DNA of 54,814 bases from assembly GCF_000447295.1 (NCBI RefSeq), contig NZ_ALVX01000007.1, positions 30,508 through 85,321 on the forward strand, given 5' to 3'. Positions within the stretch are counted from its first letter, which is position 1. Each line of letters starts with the position of its first letter. The DNA is from Fischerella sp. PCC 9431. Its GTDB lineage: Bacteria > Cyanobacteriota > Cyanobacteriia > Cyanobacteriales > Nostocaceae. The notes beneath the pieces were generated by a model. It did not search any database and had not been told where the DNA came from. It worked only from the letters and a program-made list of their open reading frames with translations. Below, one piece after another: positions 25,305 through 32,564 of this stretch. The position numbers were made by a program, and so were the translations under genes.

Positions 25305-25377
25305 CAGGAGTGGTAGGGGTCGAACCTACATAGGTCAGTTTAGAAGACTGATGCCTTATCCATTAGGCGACACTCCC
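25305..25377 (-). tRNA. tRNA-Arg(TCT)
   Basis: Acceptor GGGAGTG/CACTCCT, anticodon loop CTTCTAA, T-arm GTAGG-TTCGACC-CCTAC. Complete cloverleaf; no encoded CCA. Confidence 0.88.
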
Positions 25378-25387
25378 ATAATTTGAT

Positions 25388-25485
25388 AGTCCCGACAGGA
25401 TTTGTAGACGCAAAGCGGCTTCCCGCAGGGTACCTGCAACTTCCTCTTTGTAAGAGAGGCACTCTCCCAATTGAGTTACGGGACT
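25388..25485 (-). tRNA. tRNA-Val(TAC) with dispersed repeat in T-loop
   Basis: Acceptor AGTCCCG/CGGGACT, anticodon stem CCTCT/AGAGG with loop CTTACAA (UAC). The T-stem GCAGG/CCTGT is split by the same 27-nt insert as tRNA-Ser(TGA), placed between T54 and C56. Confidence 0.82.
25405..25431. repeat. Small dispersed repeat (type A) inside tRNA-Val T-loop
   Basis: Identical in sequence and in position within the T-loop to the insert at 25023-25049. Confidence 0.85.
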
Positions 25486-25491
25486 GCAAAA

Positions 25492-25561
25492 GCGACTGAC
25501 GAGATTTGAACTCGTACCAAGAGTTTGGAAGACTCACATGCTACCGTTACACCACAATCGC
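25492..25561 (-). tRNA. tRNA-Gly(TCC)
   Basis: Acceptor GCGATTG/CAGTCGC, anticodon loop CTTCCAA, T-arm ACGAG-TTCAAAT-CTCGT. Complete cloverleaf. Confidence 0.9.
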
Positions 25562-25567
25562 ATTGAA

Positions 25568-25640
25568 GCTGGTAACAGGAATTGAACCTGCAACAAAGCT
25601 GTTTACAAGTCAGTTGCTCTGCCAATTGAGCTACACCAGC
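25568..25640 (-). tRNA. tRNA-Thr(TGT)
   Basis: Acceptor GCTGGTG/TACCAGC, anticodon loop CTTGTAA, T-arm GCAGG-TTCAATT-CCTGT. The anticodon stem (ACTGA/ACAGC) has two mismatches, including the loop-closing pair. Confidence 0.85.
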
Positions 25641-25651
25641 ATTTTGGTAGT

Positions 25652-25726
25652 ACCCCTGACAGGACTTGAACCTGTAGAGAAAACCCGTTTTAAGCGGGTC
25701 ATGTCTTCCAATTGCATCACAGGGGC
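25652..25726 (-). tRNA. Class I tRNA with TAA anticodon (atypical Leu)
   Basis: Acceptor GCCCCTG/CAGGGGT, anticodon stem ACCCG/CGGGT with loop CTTAAAA, giving anticodon UAA. The variable region is only 7 nt, whereas bacterial tRNA-Leu has a long variable arm. T-arm ACAGG-TTCAAGT-CCTGT. Its charging identity is uncertain. Confidence 0.75.
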
Positions 25727-25731
25727 AAGGT

Positions 25732-25804
25732 GGGCTGTGTAGGGCTTGAACCTACGCACTTCTGCTGGTATAGGCAGCTGCTCTGCCAACTGAGCTAACA
25801 GCCC
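25732..25804 (-). tRNA. tRNA with 8-nt anticodon loop (Val-like)
   Basis: Acceptor GGGCTGT/ACAGCCC, D-stem GCTC/GAGC, T-arm GTAGG-TTCAAGC-CCTAC. The anticodon stem CTGC/GCAG encloses an 8-nt loop CTATACCA, one longer than normal; removing one A would give a TAC-type loop. Drawing a 7-nt loop instead would leave a C-A closing mismatch and anticodon ATA. Confidence 0.75.
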
Positions 25805-25809
25805 AAGGT

Positions 25810-25881
25810 GGGTCGTCAGAGACTCGAACTCTGATCACTCCGCTTAAAAGGCGGGAACTCTAGCCATTGAGCTAACGACCC
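25810..25881 (-). tRNA. tRNA-Lys(TTT)
   Basis: Acceptor GGGTCGT/ACGACCC, anticodon stem CCGC/GCGG with loop CTTTTAA, T-arm with TTCGAGT loop. Complete. Confidence 0.9.
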
Positions 25882-25887
25882 ATGAAT

Positions 25888-25960
25888 CCGAGTGGTAGGA
25901 TTTGAACCTACGACCGCCTGTTCCCAAAACAGGAGTGCTGCCAAGCTACACCACACCCGG
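25888..25960 (-). tRNA. tRNA-Pro(TGG)
   Basis: Acceptor CCGGGTG/CACTCGG, anticodon stem CCTGT/ACAGG with loop TTTGGGA, T-arm GTAGG-TTCAAAT-CCTAC. Complete. Confidence 0.9.
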
Positions 25961-25967
25961 ATAATAC

Positions 25968-26039
25968 TGCCCCGCCAGGATTTGAACCTGGAATCTTCTA
26001 CTTCAAAGGTAGGGATGTTGCCAGTTACACCACAGGGCA
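25968..26039 (-). tRNA. tRNA-Gln(TTG)
   Basis: Acceptor TGCCCTG/CGGGGCA (U1-A72, as usual for Gln), anticodon loop CTTTGAA, T-arm CCAGG-TTCAAAT-CCTGG. Confidence 0.9.
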
Positions 26040-26048
26040 ATAAATGGC

Positions 26049-26120
<72 letters not shown>

Positions 26121-26130
26121 ATGTGCCAGT

Positions 26131-26204
26131 CCCCCAGGTCGGTTTCGATCCGACGACCTCCTGTTTTTCAAACAGGCGCTACTACCAACTGAGCTACCAG
26201 GGGG
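26131..26204 (-). tRNA. tRNA-Phe(GAA)
   Basis: Acceptor CCCCCTG/CTGGGGG (one T-T mismatch), anticodon stem CCTGT/ACAGG with loop TTGAAAA. The T-loop is ATCGAAA, so the usual T54 is replaced by A. Confidence 0.82.
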
Positions 26205-26210
26205 TAAGGC

Positions 26211-26284
26211 GAGAACGGAGGGACTTGAACCCCCACTTTTCGGTTTCGTAGACCGATGTGTTCATCCAGTTACACCACGTTCTC
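26211..26284 (-). tRNA. tRNA-Arg(ACG)
   Basis: Acceptor GAGAACG/CGTTCTC perfect, anticodon stem TCGGT/ACCGA with loop CTACGAA, T-loop TTCAAGT. Confidence 0.9.
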
Positions 26285-26290
26285 ATAAGG

Positions 26291-26380
26291 CGGAGAGGAC
26301 AGGATTTGAACCTGCGACGGGCATTAACTACCCGCTTCCTCTTAGCAGGAGGATGCTTTTAACCACTCAGCCACCTCTCC
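26291..26380 (-). tRNA. tRNA-Ser(GCT)
   Basis: Acceptor GGAGAGG/CCTCTCC with discriminator G, anticodon stem CCTC/GAGG with loop CTGCTAA, long variable arm CGGG...CCCG, T-arm GCAGG-TTCAAAT-CCTGT. Complete class II cloverleaf. Confidence 0.92.
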
Positions 26381-26385
26381 GTAAT

Positions 26386-26486
26386 GGGTCGGGCTGGAAT
26401 TGTAGCTTGCTTCCCGGAGGGTACCAGCAATACTGAACGCGGCGGTTTTACAGACCGTTACCTACACGCTTTTGGTGAGCCGACCC
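26386..26486 (-). tRNA. tRNA-Tyr(GTA) with dispersed repeat in T-loop
   Basis: Acceptor GGGTCGG/CCGACCC, anticodon stem CGGT/ACCG with loop CTGTAAA, variable arm as in Tyr. The T-stem GCTGG/CCAGC is interrupted in its loop by a 20-nt insert at 26403-26422. Confidence 0.82.
26403..26422. repeat. Small dispersed repeat (type B) inside tRNA-Tyr T-loop
   Basis: The 20-nt insert TAGCTTGCTTCCCGGAGGGT sits at the same T-loop position as the type A inserts and shares their TTCCCG-AGGGT end. Confidence 0.85.
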
Positions 26487-26490
26487 AGGC

Positions 26491-26563
26491 AGTGCCGACG
26501 GGAATTGAACCCGCAATCTCCTGCTTGAAAGACAGGTGGCTTTACCGATTTGCCTACGGCACC
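26491..26563 (-). tRNA. tRNA-Glu(TTC)
   Basis: Acceptor GGTGCCG/CGGCACT, anticodon stem CCTGT/GCAGG with loop CTTTCAA, T-arm GCGGG-TTCAATT-CCCGT. The 1-72 pair is G-U. Confidence 0.88.
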
Positions 26564-26608
26564 AAGAGTGAGATTTCTACCACGTGCAAGTTTAAGAAGC
26601 TGTTTTTA

Positions 26609-26635
26609 ACAGCCTCCAGGTTTGGCGGAGGCTGT
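26609..26635. repeat. 9-bp inverted repeat overlapping tRNA acceptor
   Basis: ACAGCCTCC, a 9-nt loop, then GGAGGCTGT. One arm is the 3' acceptor strand of the tRNA-Tyr-like remnant (26627-26708), so the trailer could pair with it and compete with cloverleaf folding. Confidence 0.6.
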
Positions 26636-26708
26636 AGGAGTCGTAGCTTGCTTCCCGCAGGGTACCTACTTCGGTTTTATAGACCGATTAACCAGTTTGT
26701 AAGCTTCT
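26627..26708 (-). pseudogene. Decayed tRNA-Tyr-like gene with T-loop insert
   Basis: Anticodon stem TCGGT/ACCGA with loop CTATAAA (ATA, one change from the GTA of the neighbouring tRNA-Tyr). T-stem GTAGG/CCTAC is interrupted by a type B repeat. The variable arm is missing, the D-arm is short and the acceptor AGAAGCT/AGCCTCC has two mismatches. Confidence 0.65.
26644..26663. repeat. Small dispersed repeat (type B) inside decayed tRNA T-loop
   Basis: TAGCTTGCTTCCCGCAGGGT, one base different from the tRNA-Tyr insert and in the same T-loop position. Confidence 0.85.
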
Positions 26709-26731
26709 CGTGTTAGGACACGCAGTAGAAC

Positions 26732-26801
26732 GCAAGGACTAGGATTTGAACCTAGAACAACAGTTTTGGAGACTGTGATGTTACCGTTACACCATCCCTG
26801 C
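26732..26801 (-). tRNA. tRNA-Trp(CCA)
   Basis: Acceptor GCAGGGA/TCCTTGC, anticodon stem ACAGT/ACTGT with loop CTCCAAA, T-arm CTAGG-TTCAAAT-CCTAG. Confidence 0.9.
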
Positions 26802-26808
26802 ATTTGGT

Positions 26809-26879
26809 CGCAGTGGCGAGATTTGAACTCGCATATACCAAGTTATGAGCTTGGGGCTTTGCCGTTAAGCTACACTGCA
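26809..26879 (-). tRNA. tRNA with CAT anticodon (Met or Ile2)
   Basis: Acceptor TGCAGTG/CACTGCG, anticodon stem CCAAG/CTTGG with loop CTCATAA, T-arm GCGAG-TTCAAAT-CTCGC. Lacks the three G-C pairs of initiator tRNA; whether it is elongator Met or lysidine-type Ile2 cannot be decided. Confidence 0.88.
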
Positions 26880-26888
26880 ATGTTTGGA

Positions 26889-26965
26889 AGCCTTGACGGG
26901 AGTTGCACCCGCTTCTCCATGCTTGAGAGGCACAGACAGCGACTTGTCAATTTGTCCACAAGGCT
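26889..26965 (-). tRNA. Atypical tRNA with CTC anticodon
   Basis: Acceptor AGCCTTG/CAAGGCT perfect. Anticodon stem TGTGC/GCATG has two G-U pairs and loop CTCTCAA (CUC, Glu codon GAG). The T-loop is TGCAACT with G at position 55, and the D-region is a few nt longer than usual. Possibly a diverged gene. Confidence 0.65.
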
Positions 26966-26969
26966 ACAC

Positions 26970-27044
26970 GGGGATGATGGGATTTGAACCCACGATCTTC
27001 GGTTCGACAGACCGCTGCTTTAAACCGGACTAAGCTACACCCCC
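26970..27044 (-). tRNA. tRNA-Asp(GTC), first gene of the array
   Basis: Acceptor GGGGGTG/CATCCCC with discriminator G, anticodon stem CGGT/ACCG with loop CTGTCGA, T-arm GTGGG-TTCAAAT-CCCAT. It is closest to the array promoter. Confidence 0.9.
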
Positions 27045-27131
27045 ACGTTGGGTGGCAATCTATGAAATTTTCATGGTTCAGAAGTGTTTGCTCTACGCCT
27101 TGTTGAGAGGCTGTAGTGCTTTACTACATTT

Positions 27132-27160
27132 ATGCTACATAATGTATTACAAGGTGTCAA
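27132..27160 (-). promoter_or_regulatory. Sigma70-type promoter of the tRNA array
   Basis: On the minus strand TTGACA (27155-27160) and TAGCAT (27132-27137) are separated by exactly 17 bp. The start site would fall near 27125, leaving a leader of about 80 nt before tRNA-Asp. No other comparable promoter is seen between the tRNAs, whose spacing is mostly 5-12 bp (up to about 60 bp around the decayed Tyr-like gene), so one long transcript is likely. Confidence 0.75.
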
Positions 27161-27246
27161 GGGCGTACTACAAAATTTTTTTGAGAAGTGAGAGGACAGT
27201 GTGATGTAATCGCGGTATTGCCCTCTCTGATTGAGTTTGAAGTAAA

Positions 27247-27417
27247 TTACTCAGATTCAGTCAGGCGTTGCGTATTCCAAAACTGTTCAGCAAATGCAAC
27301 TGCTGGGTGAATAGGAGCTTTGGGCTTGGTTTTTAGTATCATTCCTGCTTCGTGAATTAGGCGATCGCTCTTGGTAGAATTACACTTCTCACATGCTGTT
27401 ACGTTGTAGTATGTTTT
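27247..27417 (-). pseudogene. C-terminal remnant of an HNH endonuclease
   Basis: An open stretch without a start codes for ACEKCNSTKSDRLIHEAG followed by a Pro-rich end and stop. CxxCNxxKxDR is the second half of an HNH (CxxC-containing) nuclease domain. The N-terminal half is absent. It lies just upstream of the tRNA promoter and is probably a relic of a mobile gene. Confidence 0.55.
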
Positions 27418-27588
27418 TGTCTACTGCACAGTTCTCAAGGATGAGGGGGGCGATGCCTGCGGCAACCTCTACGGCGATCGCTTGTCATGCAATTACCTTA
27501 ATTTCCTCGCTTGAATGAGCAAGCTGCTGTAGCTAAATGTCATTTGAATCATAATTTGGTTCTTGGCAACTTTTGATACTGGTGGCGA

Positions 27589-27864
27589 TGTGACTTAAAG
27601 GAAAAGATTGCCGTTTTTTAAAGGATAAGCTTGCCGCACTAAAGGCGCTCAAGCATTATTATTTCGATTAATTCTAAATTATTGGTCGAATCTCATTAAA
27701 GAATAAGCTTGCCACGAGTTCCACGCTAAATGTAGGCTTTGGAAGCATTTTTGTGCTTTGCGATCGCACTCTCGCAAAACGGGTATTTGACCACAAAACC
27801 AGTCTGGCTATAGGTTCGGCAAGCTAATCCTTTAATTTTCGGCAATCTTTTCCTTTAAGTCACA
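27589..27864. mobile_element. 276-bp mini-element with Tn7/Tn402/CAST-type ends
   Basis: The ends begin TGTGACTTAAAGG and are perfect inverted repeats of 26 bp. Internal 19-bp sites of consensus TTAAAGGAWAAGMTTGCCG lie at 27595-27613, 27618-27636 and 27696-27714 (left, same strand) and 27817-27835 and 27840-27858 (right, inverted). A 5-bp direct repeat GGCGA flanks it (27584-27588 and 27865-27869). Multiple asymmetrically arranged transposase sites with TGT ends and 5-bp target duplication are features of TnsB/TniA-type transposons. No coding capacity is left, so it must be mobilised in trans. Confidence 0.85.
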
Positions 27865-27947
27865 GGCGAAATATTGCTTAACAAATAAGTTGGCTCCATC
27901 AAGAGTTATTTGGGATCTAAAAAGCGATCGCGGCGAGGTATCGTTCG

Positions 27948-28175
27948 ATGTCACTGAATCTACAACCGGGCTATACTGTACCAGCAGAAACTGCTAAAGT
28001 TGCCAAAGCTATTTTTCCGAAGGGTAACCTCTGCATCACAATGGCAGATCACCTTGACTCTTTTGTGAGTGACCAAGATTTTAGTACATTGTTTTCTAAC
28101 CAGGGACAACCTGGAGTATCACCGGTGCGACTAGCTCTAGTCACAATCTTGCAGTACATTATGTGGATGCCGTGA
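27948..28175 (+). pseudogene. Transposase N-terminal remnant (IS1182-like)
   Basis: A 75-codon frame (SLNLQPGYTVPAETAKVAKAIFPKG... SPVRLALVTILQYI) matches the typical first segment of IS1182/IS5-group transposases. It ends with a stop after about 75 residues; the DDE domain is not found downstream. Inactive remnant. Confidence 0.65.
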
Positions 28176-28668
28176 TTGGGGTATTTATTTGGGGGGTGAC
28201 TTCCTGGCTTAGGCATCCAATTAGGGAAACTGGCATAGAGTGCCAATTACGTTTTTGGGGTATTTTACCGTCTTACCTTGCACCTGAATATATTCCTTTG
28301 GTCATAGAATCTTGAGCATGTCAGTTTTTTTTCTTTTTCAGCCAGCCCTATTTAGTATTGAAGTATCCTTGCCAAGATCATAATTTCAACCCTTCTGCAA
28401 GAAAATACTCAAACGAAGTATCAAAAATTAAGTTTTAATGAGTACTCTCTCTCTTCACAAAATCCTCAAATTTATCTACTAGTCTCAAGGAATACACAAT
28501 TAGATAGATAAGGATTTAGTACTAATTAAATAAAAATTTAATCAACGTTTTTTCAGTTAAGCATAACATCTATTTTAATAGTCACTAACTTTAAGCTATT
28601 TACAGCTTGATGAAAAATAGATATGACCTTAACTAATTTGTGATTTGGAAATTTTCAGGGATGATTTT
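28176..28668. other. Non-coding AT-rich region
   Basis: No gene was seen between the transposase remnant and the TPR gene. It is AT-rich sequence, probably including the promoter of the TPR gene. Confidence 0.4.
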
Positions 28669-30429
28669 ATGAGAAAAAGCCAGAAGAAAGGGACAGTAAA
28701 AGGAGTATTACCTAGCAGTGTTATGGTTTTAACCATTTTATTATCTAGTAATATTGTGAGAGCTTTTGAGAAAAGTCATGAAACAAATTTCAGTCATTCA
28801 AGCTCAATGATTGCTTTGTCAAAGCCAGACCGGGAAGAAGTTAAAAAAATTGTTGAAGATGCTGTCAAAAAAGATAGAGAAACACTACATAAACTTGTTC
28901 AAGAGGATGTTGATAAGAACTTTCAATGGGTTATAGGTTTACTTTCTGGTTTATTGGCTGTATTAGGTTTGATTCCAATTACTACAGGTGTTTTTGCTTG
29001 GTTGTTACGTAAAGCTGCAATTAATCAATTATCTTCTGAATTAAAAGATGAATTAGAAATCTTAAAGAAGGATATTAAAGAAGAATTAAAAAGTACAGAA
29101 AATAATCTTAAAATCAAATTACATAATGACATGAATCAAGAATTCCAAAAGCAAACAGAAACATTTAAACAAAAAATGAATAGTTTGGAACATGATTCTT
29201 TACAGCAATTTCAAAAAATGCAGTCTGATTCTTTACAAATGCATCAATTACTTTTAGAAGCTCAAAATAAGAAGAATAAATTGTTCAAAGAGCTTTCTGA
29301 AATTTTACCGCCATCTCTATTAGATTATGTTAATAATGAAACCAAGCAAAAATTGCAAAATATTACAAAACAAATTGCTACTTTAGAAACTACCTATCCA
29401 CAGTTAACTTTTACTACTGATGAATATCTGATCCGAGGTCTTGCTCTCTACTATGAAGGTAATTACAATGAAGCTCTTGTCAACTATGATGAGGCTTTAA
29501 AATCCAATCCTAATAATTGCGAAATTTTATACAGAAAAGGAAATATTTTAGCTATTCTTGGTCAATATCAAAAAGCTATTGATTTATATGAACAAGCATT
29601 AAATATTCAACCAGAAAATAATGTAATCTGGGATTACTGGGGTAATTTAATAAATAAAATTGGCTCCAGTATGCAAGAAATTAAAAAATATGATATAGCT
29701 GTAGAAGATAATCCCGGTAACTACGAAAACTGGTATAAACGAGGAAACGCAAAGGCTGGTTTAAGTCGCTATCAAGAAGCAATTGATGACTACAACACAG
29801 CCTTAAATATTAATCCAAATGATATCAGAGTTTTACATAGTCGTGGAAATACACTAGCAAGGTTAAATCGTTATGATGAGGCAATTGAGGATTACAATAA
29901 AGCTTTAAACATCAATCCTAATAACGCTTGGGCTTTGCATAGTCGAGGTTCTGCACTGATTAAATTAAAACGTTATGAACAAGCGAATGAGGACTACAAT
30001 AAAGCTTTGGAAATATGTCCAAATGACAGCTTTATTTTGACAAGTAAGGGCTATCTAATGCTTTTGTTAGAACACTATGAAAAAGCGATTGCTAGCTACG
30101 ACAAGGCAATAAAACTTGGACGTGCTTTCCCTAGTATATGGTATAACCGAGGTTATGCCCTAAGTAAACTAGGTAAACTTGAAGAAGCTGCTGCAAACTA
30201 TAACAAAGCAATAAAACTATGCGATATTATCCTGCAACATAGTCCTGAAAATTACGAAGCTAGGTACAATAAAGCTTGTTGTTATGCATTGCAAGGCAAT
30301 ATTGAACTGGCAGTTTCAAATTTGCAACAAGCTATCAAGATATATCCTCAATGTATAGAGTGGGCTAAAAGTGACCAATATTTTGATTTAATTCTTCAAG
30401 ATGAATGCTTTCAAAAACTGATATCATAA
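28669..30429 (+). CDS. Exported or membrane-anchored TPR-repeat protein
   Basis: A 586-residue protein from the ATG at 28669, preceded by CAGGGATG; the frame is open from 28645, but this start gives a normal signal sequence (MRKSQKKG...VMVLTILLSSNIVRAF). After a charged helix comes a transmembrane segment (WVIGLLSGLLAVLGLIPITTGVFAWLL, about 83-109) and a long coiled coil (about 115-220). At least eight tetratricopeptide repeats follow (about 255-570; for example ALVNYDEALKSNPNN and AIEDYNKALNINPNN). TPRs mediate protein binding. No partner gene is adjacent, and the region around is non-coding. Role unknown. Confidence 0.85.
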   Translation: MRKSQKKGTVKGVLPSSVMVLTILLSSNIVRAFEKSHETNFSHSSSMIALSKPDREEVKKIVEDAVKKDRETLHKLVQEDVDKNFQWVIGLLSGLLAVLGLIPITTGVFAWLLRKAAINQLSSELKDELEILKKDIKEELKSTENNLKIKLHNDMNQEFQKQTETFKQKMNSLEHDSLQQFQKMQSDSLQMHQLLLEAQNKKNKLFKELSEILPPSLLDYVNNETKQKLQNITKQIATLETTYPQLTFTTDEYLIRGLALYYEGNYNEALVNYDEALKSNPNNCEILYRKGNILAILGQYQKAIDLYEQALNIQPENNVIWDYWGNLINKIGSSMQEIKKYDIAVEDNPGNYENWYKRGNAKAGLSRYQEAIDDYNTALNINPNDIRVLHSRGNTLARLNRYDEAIEDYNKALNINPNNAWALHSRGSALIKLKRYEQANEDYNKALEICPNDSFILTSKGYLMLLLEHYEKAIASYDKAIKLGRAFPSIWYNRGYALSKLGKLEEAAANYNKAIKLCDIILQHSPENYEARYNKACCYALQGNIELAVSNLQQAIKIYPQCIEWAKSDQYFDLILQDECFQKLIS

Positions 30430-30763
30430 AAACCTGATTAGATTAATGAAACTCTTCTACTATCTGTTTGGGTTGTTTCTTGGGTTTTGTTATTTTCCTC
30501 TAAGAATAATGGCGATGTCTACGCCCTGGCACTGCCTCTTTGAAGCGATCGCACCCATCCACCAAATCAACCTCCACGAAAGCAAGCGATCGCACCGCGC
30601 CCCTTAATCGCCCTCATTCTTAGAGGATGGGAACTGATGCAGCTGTATTGAGTGCGATCGCATCCCCTTATGGTGTTGGTGCGTCGCTTGCCGCCGTAGG
30701 CATTGCTCAAAATTATTGCTGCTGGCGATCGCGCCCCCAAACGGCGATCGCTCAACACCCAAC
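30430..30763. other. Intergenic region rich in HIP1 palindromes
   Basis: No convincing gene. It has five GCGATCGC/GCGATCGC-like sites and G/C-rich repeat-like stretches. The next element is the terminator of the Psb34-like gene. Confidence 0.45.
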
Positions 30764-30788
30764 AAAAAACCCCGGCTTCAACCGAGGG
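30764..30788 (-). terminator. Rho-independent terminator of the Psb34-like gene
   Basis: On the minus strand CCTCGG, loop TTGAAG, CCGGGG is followed by TTTTTTG. It lies about 50 nt downstream of the stop at 30839. Confidence 0.8.
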
Positions 30789-30838
30789 AAGAGAGAGAAA
30801 TCCAATAGTTGATGGGAAATACCGTTGTCGAAAAAATC

Positions 30839-31009
30839 TTAGCTAACACTAAAACCAATCAAAACTAGAGTGGTGACAATGGCTGAAGCAAAAACAGCTT
30901 GGATAACGTATTTGCGTTGTTCCCAAATAGCAGGGTATTCGGCGTAGTACATCTTGGTTTCATTTGGATAGTTATTTAAAACGCCGTCTTCATTAACTGT
31001 GGTATACAT
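30839..31009 (-). CDS. Psb34-like (Ssl1498 family) photosystem II assembly protein
   Basis: A 56-residue protein coded on the minus strand, too short for usual ORF lists. An N-terminal polar part (YTTVNEDGVLNNYPNETKMY) is followed by WEQRKYVIQAVFASAIVTTLVLIGFSVS with one transmembrane helix. This is the layout of the Psb34/Ssl1498 light-harvesting-like family, small proteins that bind the PSII assembly intermediate CP47/RC47. A ribosome-binding site AAAGGAAA lies about 9 bp before ATG, and a good terminator follows. Its occurrence beside plasmid-type genes is notable: either an extra copy or a chromosomal boundary. Confidence 0.75.
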   Translation of the reverse strand: MYTTVNEDGVLNNYPNETKMYYAEYPAIWEQRKYVIQAVFASAIVTTLVLIGFSVS

Positions 31010-31252
31010 AGCTCGTTTCCTTTATTTGTTATCTTATGTAAAGTAATATAACAACATTGTTACAATAGGTCAACAAGACTTGACAACAAAGGACTGATAA
31101 CGCTAACAAGAACCGCTTATCAGGGATGGGGGCGATCGCGCATTTAAGGGGATTGTTGTGAGGTGCGATCGCACTCAATCAACCTTCTCAACATCAATCA
31201 TCGGTAGGGCGGACTAATCGCACCAGGTATCCCAGCTCAATCCCAACCAGCC

Positions 31253-32104
31253 TCACCTCCCGTTCTGGCTTAGAACCATACCAACTAGCACCAGCCCCGC
31301 GCCAAGAATACCGCGTGTTCCGAGGGTTTCACCGAGCAGCAAAAACGAAAATACCGCCGCGAACACTGGCTCGAGTGTGTAGATCAGTGCCGTTTCGTGG
31401 ATCGTGACCCAACGCTGGGCGACTGCCTGTATCCATGTGGTGGCGGCGGTAGCAACCAAACCAAGGTATAGGAGTGCATAGAAGTTTGCACTGATCGCCC
31501 CGAACTGTCCGAGCAGATCAGGAATTGCCCAGACCGTTCCCAGTGCTGCTACGATAAGGAGCTGGATTGCTGTGAGCTGCATGGATGGGTAGTGCTGCGT
31601 GACAGCATCAAGCATGAGGATGTAGATCGAGTAGCTGAGGGTGCAACCGAACATCCAGAGGTCGCCAACGCGAAGCGCCCCACCCTCCCAAGAAATTAGC
31701 CCAATTCCAGTGAAGGCAAGCCCAGCCGCGAGGAAAGCCCTTGCAGGCACGTGCTGGCGGAGTAGTGGACCGAACAGAGGTACCAAGATCACGTCCAAAC
31801 CGATGATGAATGCAGCGCGGTTTGCAGAGATGGTCTTGAGCGCAATCGTCTGGCTGGCCACAGAAGCGAACAACAAAAGCCCAAGGAGTGCTGCATCGCG
31901 CACTAAACGTGCGTTCAGGCTCCTGATAGCGAAAGGGGTAAAAGCTATTGCTGCGACTGCAAAGCGGGTCGCGGTTAGTACGTCCGGCGAGAGGCTACCG
32001 ACCGCTGCTTTTGTGATCGGGGAGGTTGTGCCCCAGATTAGGGTTGTGGCGACGAGCAGCATGATGCCCTGAGTGCGTAGGAACCTATGTGTTGGATTAA
32101 CCAT
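31253..32104 (-). CDS. EamA/DMT-family transporter
   Basis: About 283 residues from the ATG at 32104 (the frame is open to 32143). It has ten hydrophobic segments in two EamA repeats, including LLVATTLIWGTTSPITKAAV at the start and ETALIYTLEPVFAAVFSFLLLGE, the typical second-repeat motif. Family members export amino acids, metabolites or drugs from the cytoplasm. The gene is clearly richer in G+C than its surroundings, suggesting recent transfer. It is on the same strand as the aminotransferase and methyltransferase genes about 0.8 kb upstream but separated by an opposite-strand small gene. It could export their product; this is inference. Confidence 0.85.
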   Translation of the reverse strand: MVNPTHRFLRTQGIMLLVATTLIWGTTSPITKAAVGSLSPDVLTATRFAVAAIAFTPFAIRSLNARLVRDAALLGLLLFASVASQTIALKTISANRAAFIIGLDVILVPLFGPLLRQHVPARAFLAAGLAFTGIGLISWEGGALRVGDLWMFGCTLSYSIYILMLDAVTQHYPSMQLTAIQLLIVAALGTVWAIPDLLGQFGAISANFYALLYLGLVATAATTWIQAVAQRWVTIHETALIYTLEPVFAAVFSFLLLGETLGTRGILGAGLVLVGMVLSQNGR

Positions 32105-32279
32105 AATGCACCGTATTTTTCTGTTAAGTATCACGCTTGCCATATTTTGCTACATCCACTATTTGGTAAAGGAACGCAGCTTCATTTGAAAATCTATTTT
32201 TTATTAGGTTGAGCAATTATAATAAAATTACTTGCTCCTCGCCAAATTATCTTAATGTTTGTAGTTAATAAAGAGGTTT

Positions 32280-32564
32280 ATGAAGTTTATGCCTACATTA
32301 GAATTTTTCGGTTATTCACAAAATGAAATTGTGAAGTTGATTGATACAATGAAGCCAATATTAGCGAATCTTACCTTCTGCAAAGATATTGTATTTGTAC
32401 ATAGTTTTCATGAGCAAACAAAGGTCATTGGATGGGATGGACTTGAGCATCCTTTCATAAGAATCCTTACACGCTCTAAGGAAAGGGCAGACCTCCTTAG
32501 AGAGCGACTGAATAGCTATACCGATATTGAAGTTGTTTTTATTGAGTTTTATACTAAGAGATAA
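32280..32564 (+). CDS. Hypothetical 94-aa protein
   Basis: A 94-residue frame (MKFMPTLEFFGYSQNEIVKLIDTMKPIL... VFIEFYTKR) with alternating beta and helix pattern similar to tautomerase-like or small ferredoxin-like folds. Family not recognised. It may start at the second Met (32289). It is opposite in strand to its neighbours. Confidence 0.5.
   Translation: MKFMPTLEFFGYSQNEIVKLIDTMKPILANLTFCKDIVFVHSFHEQTKVIGWDGLEHPFIRILTRSKERADLLRERLNSYTDIEVVFIEFYTKR

Noticed and set aside
26564-26708. Circularly permuted tRNA
   Set aside because: The inverted GGAGGCT segment downstream of the Tyr-like remnant suggested permutation, but no D-arm or anticodon arm follows it; a simple hairpin explains it.
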